Source: Mycobacterium sp. MS1601 (GTDB taxonomy: Bacteria; Actinomycetota; Actinomycetes; Mycobacteriales; Mycobacteriaceae). Taken from it: a DNA stretch of 64,000 bases. The DNA lies in NCBI RefSeq assembly GCF_001984215.1, contig NZ_CP019420.1:1302001-1366000 (forward strand). Direction: 5' to 3'. The position numbers and the translations under genes were made by a program. Shown here one piece after another: positions 63,318 to 64,000 of the stretch. The number at the start of each line of letters is the position of its first letter. The first letter of the stretch is position 1. Under the pieces are notes generated by a model. The model saw only the letters and a program-made list of their open reading frames with translations, was not told where the DNA came from and made no database searches.

Positions 63318-63944
63318 GTGCCGGCCAGGCAGATCGACATCACCGCGCTGGACCCCGCGCTGGCATACAAAGTGCTGGTGGGAGCGGTGCAGCCGCGACC
63401 GATCGCGTGGGTGTCCACGGCCGCCCCCGACGGCACCGCCAATCTGGCCCCCTTCAGTTTTTTCACCGTCGCATCCCGGGAACCGGCCACTGTGCTGGTG
63501 TCCATCGGCCCCAAGGCAGACGGCGGGGTGAAGGACACCCTGGCCAACGTGCGCGCCACCGGTGACTTCGTGGTGAACATCGCGTCCTTCGACCATCACC
63601 TCGCGGTGAGTACGTCAGCAGCCACGGTGGCCCCCGAGATCGACGAGTTCGAACTGGCCGAACTGACCCGGGTGGACTCCGACGTGGTGCGGGCGCCGCG
63701 GGTGGCCGAAGCACGCCTGAGCATCGAGTGCCGCCTGTTCGAGGAGCATCAAATCGGCACGGACACAGTCGTTTACGGGACCGTATTACGAGTTCACGCC
63801 GCTGAGGGCGTACTCGATGACACATTGCGGGTGGACAACGACGTACTCAATCCGTTGGGCCGTCTCGCCGGTCCGTGGTTCGCCGGCCCCCTGACCGCCA
63901 TCCCCGAAGGCTGGCAGGCCGAGTCGACGGTGACCCGTGGCTGA
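63318..63944 (+). CDS. flavin reductase-like (FMN-binding split-barrel) protein
   Basis: A 208-residue protein of the flavin reductase-like domain family. It shows KVLVGAVQPRPIAWVSTAAPDGTANLAPFSFF (FMN-binding strand and loop), PATVLVSIG, KDTLANVRATGDFVVNIAS and a C-terminal GRLAGPWFAG. Members bind FMN and act as reductases or DIM6/NTAB-type oxidoreductases. GTG 63318 has GGGAGG 6 nt upstream. The following gene starts inside its last codons. Confidence 0.88.
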   Translation: MPARQIDITALDPALAYKVLVGAVQPRPIAWVSTAAPDGTANLAPFSFFTVASREPATVLVSIGPKADGGVKDTLANVRATGDFVVNIASFDHHLAVSTSAATVAPEIDEFELAELTRVDSDVVRAPRVAEARLSIECRLFEEHQIGTDTVVYGTVLRVHAAEGVLDDTLRVDNDVLNPLGRLAGPWFAGPLTAIPEGWQAESTVTRG

Positions 63945-64000
63945 ACACCTGCGTGTCGGCGTCGTACAACTGGAGGCGGTGCCGGGCCGCGCTGATCTGA
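63937..64000 (+). CDS. carbon-nitrogen hydrolase (nitrilase) N-terminus, cut by window end
   Basis: GTG 63937 overlaps the flavin reductase stop by 8 bp and opens MAEHLRVGVVQLEAVPGRADL, the typical first strand of nitrilase/amidase superfamily proteins (VxxVQxxxxxGD). Only 21 codons are visible. Family is a fair guess; the catalytic Glu-Lys-Cys lies beyond the window. Confidence 0.6.
   Translation, partial: MAEHLRVGVVQLEAVPGRADL

Overview
The window comes from a fast-growing mycobacterium, most likely a Mycolicibacterium. The DNA is GC-rich with many GTG and TTG starts. Gene order follows the Mycobacterium tuberculosis Rv0946c-Rv0996 block (pgi, chorismate mutase, uvrD1, M23 peptidase, sucC-sucD, perM, purN-purH, the AAA/VWA pair, echA7-fadE12-accA2-accD2-fadE13, rpmF, mprA-mprB-pepD-moaB2, mscL, the Rv0991c homologue, galU, glp, rimJ, glpR). 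An MspA-type porin, typical of fast growers, sits inside this block. All comparisons are from memory of families and gene order; no search was run.

Layout. 1-2935 is the right end of an integrated element next to the 3' end of a tRNA-Ala(CGC) gene. It has a tyrosine integrase and XRE repressor on one strand, and divergently an excisionase-like gene followed by a chain of ATGA-overlapping genes that ends in a RepA-like ATPase cut by the window edge. 3058-7197 is an operon-like run galU-glp-rimJ-glpR (cell wall precursor supply and cell division). 7272-9541 holds folate salvage, a CIRCE-controlled redox chaperone (ruc), a SAF-domain protein and mscL. 9608-11738 holds a secreted protein and the porin with a long regulatory upstream region. 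11739-16291 is the envelope-stress module mprA-mprB-pepD-moaB2 with two MprA-box-like sites, then rpmF.

16486-24860 is a six-gene catabolic operon (AtuA-like protein, two acyl-CoA dehydrogenases, biotin-dependent carboxylase, enoyl-CoA hydratase). The first dehydrogenase carries an apparent one-base frameshift. 24912-30358 contains small regulators and the MoxR-like ATPase/VWA pair. 30477-33189 is a WXG100/WXG-hydrolase/lipoprotein operon that looks like a type VII secretion effector cassette. Two paralogous FCD-type GntR regulators precede the purN-purH-perM block.

39295-49411 is more accessory: sfnG (dimethylsulfone monooxygenase), a KstR-box-controlled luciferase-like oxidoreductase, a decayed 13E12/HNH pseudogene, a thiolase-like gene, and a two-gene ATPase module behind a 30-bp near-perfect palindrome. 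An S9 peptidase behind twin palindromes follows. The right part (49464-64000) is core metabolism and repair: sucCD, M23 peptidase, uvrD1/pcrA, chorismate mutase with a possible aromatic leader peptide, acyltransferase, aldehyde dehydrogenase, pgi, a repeat-containing secreted protein, a flavin reductase and the start of a nitrilase. The best candidates for undescribed biology are the WXG-hydrolase-lipoprotein cassette, the palindrome-controlled paired ATPases, the chorismate mutase leader and the coupled micro-ORF in the integrated element.
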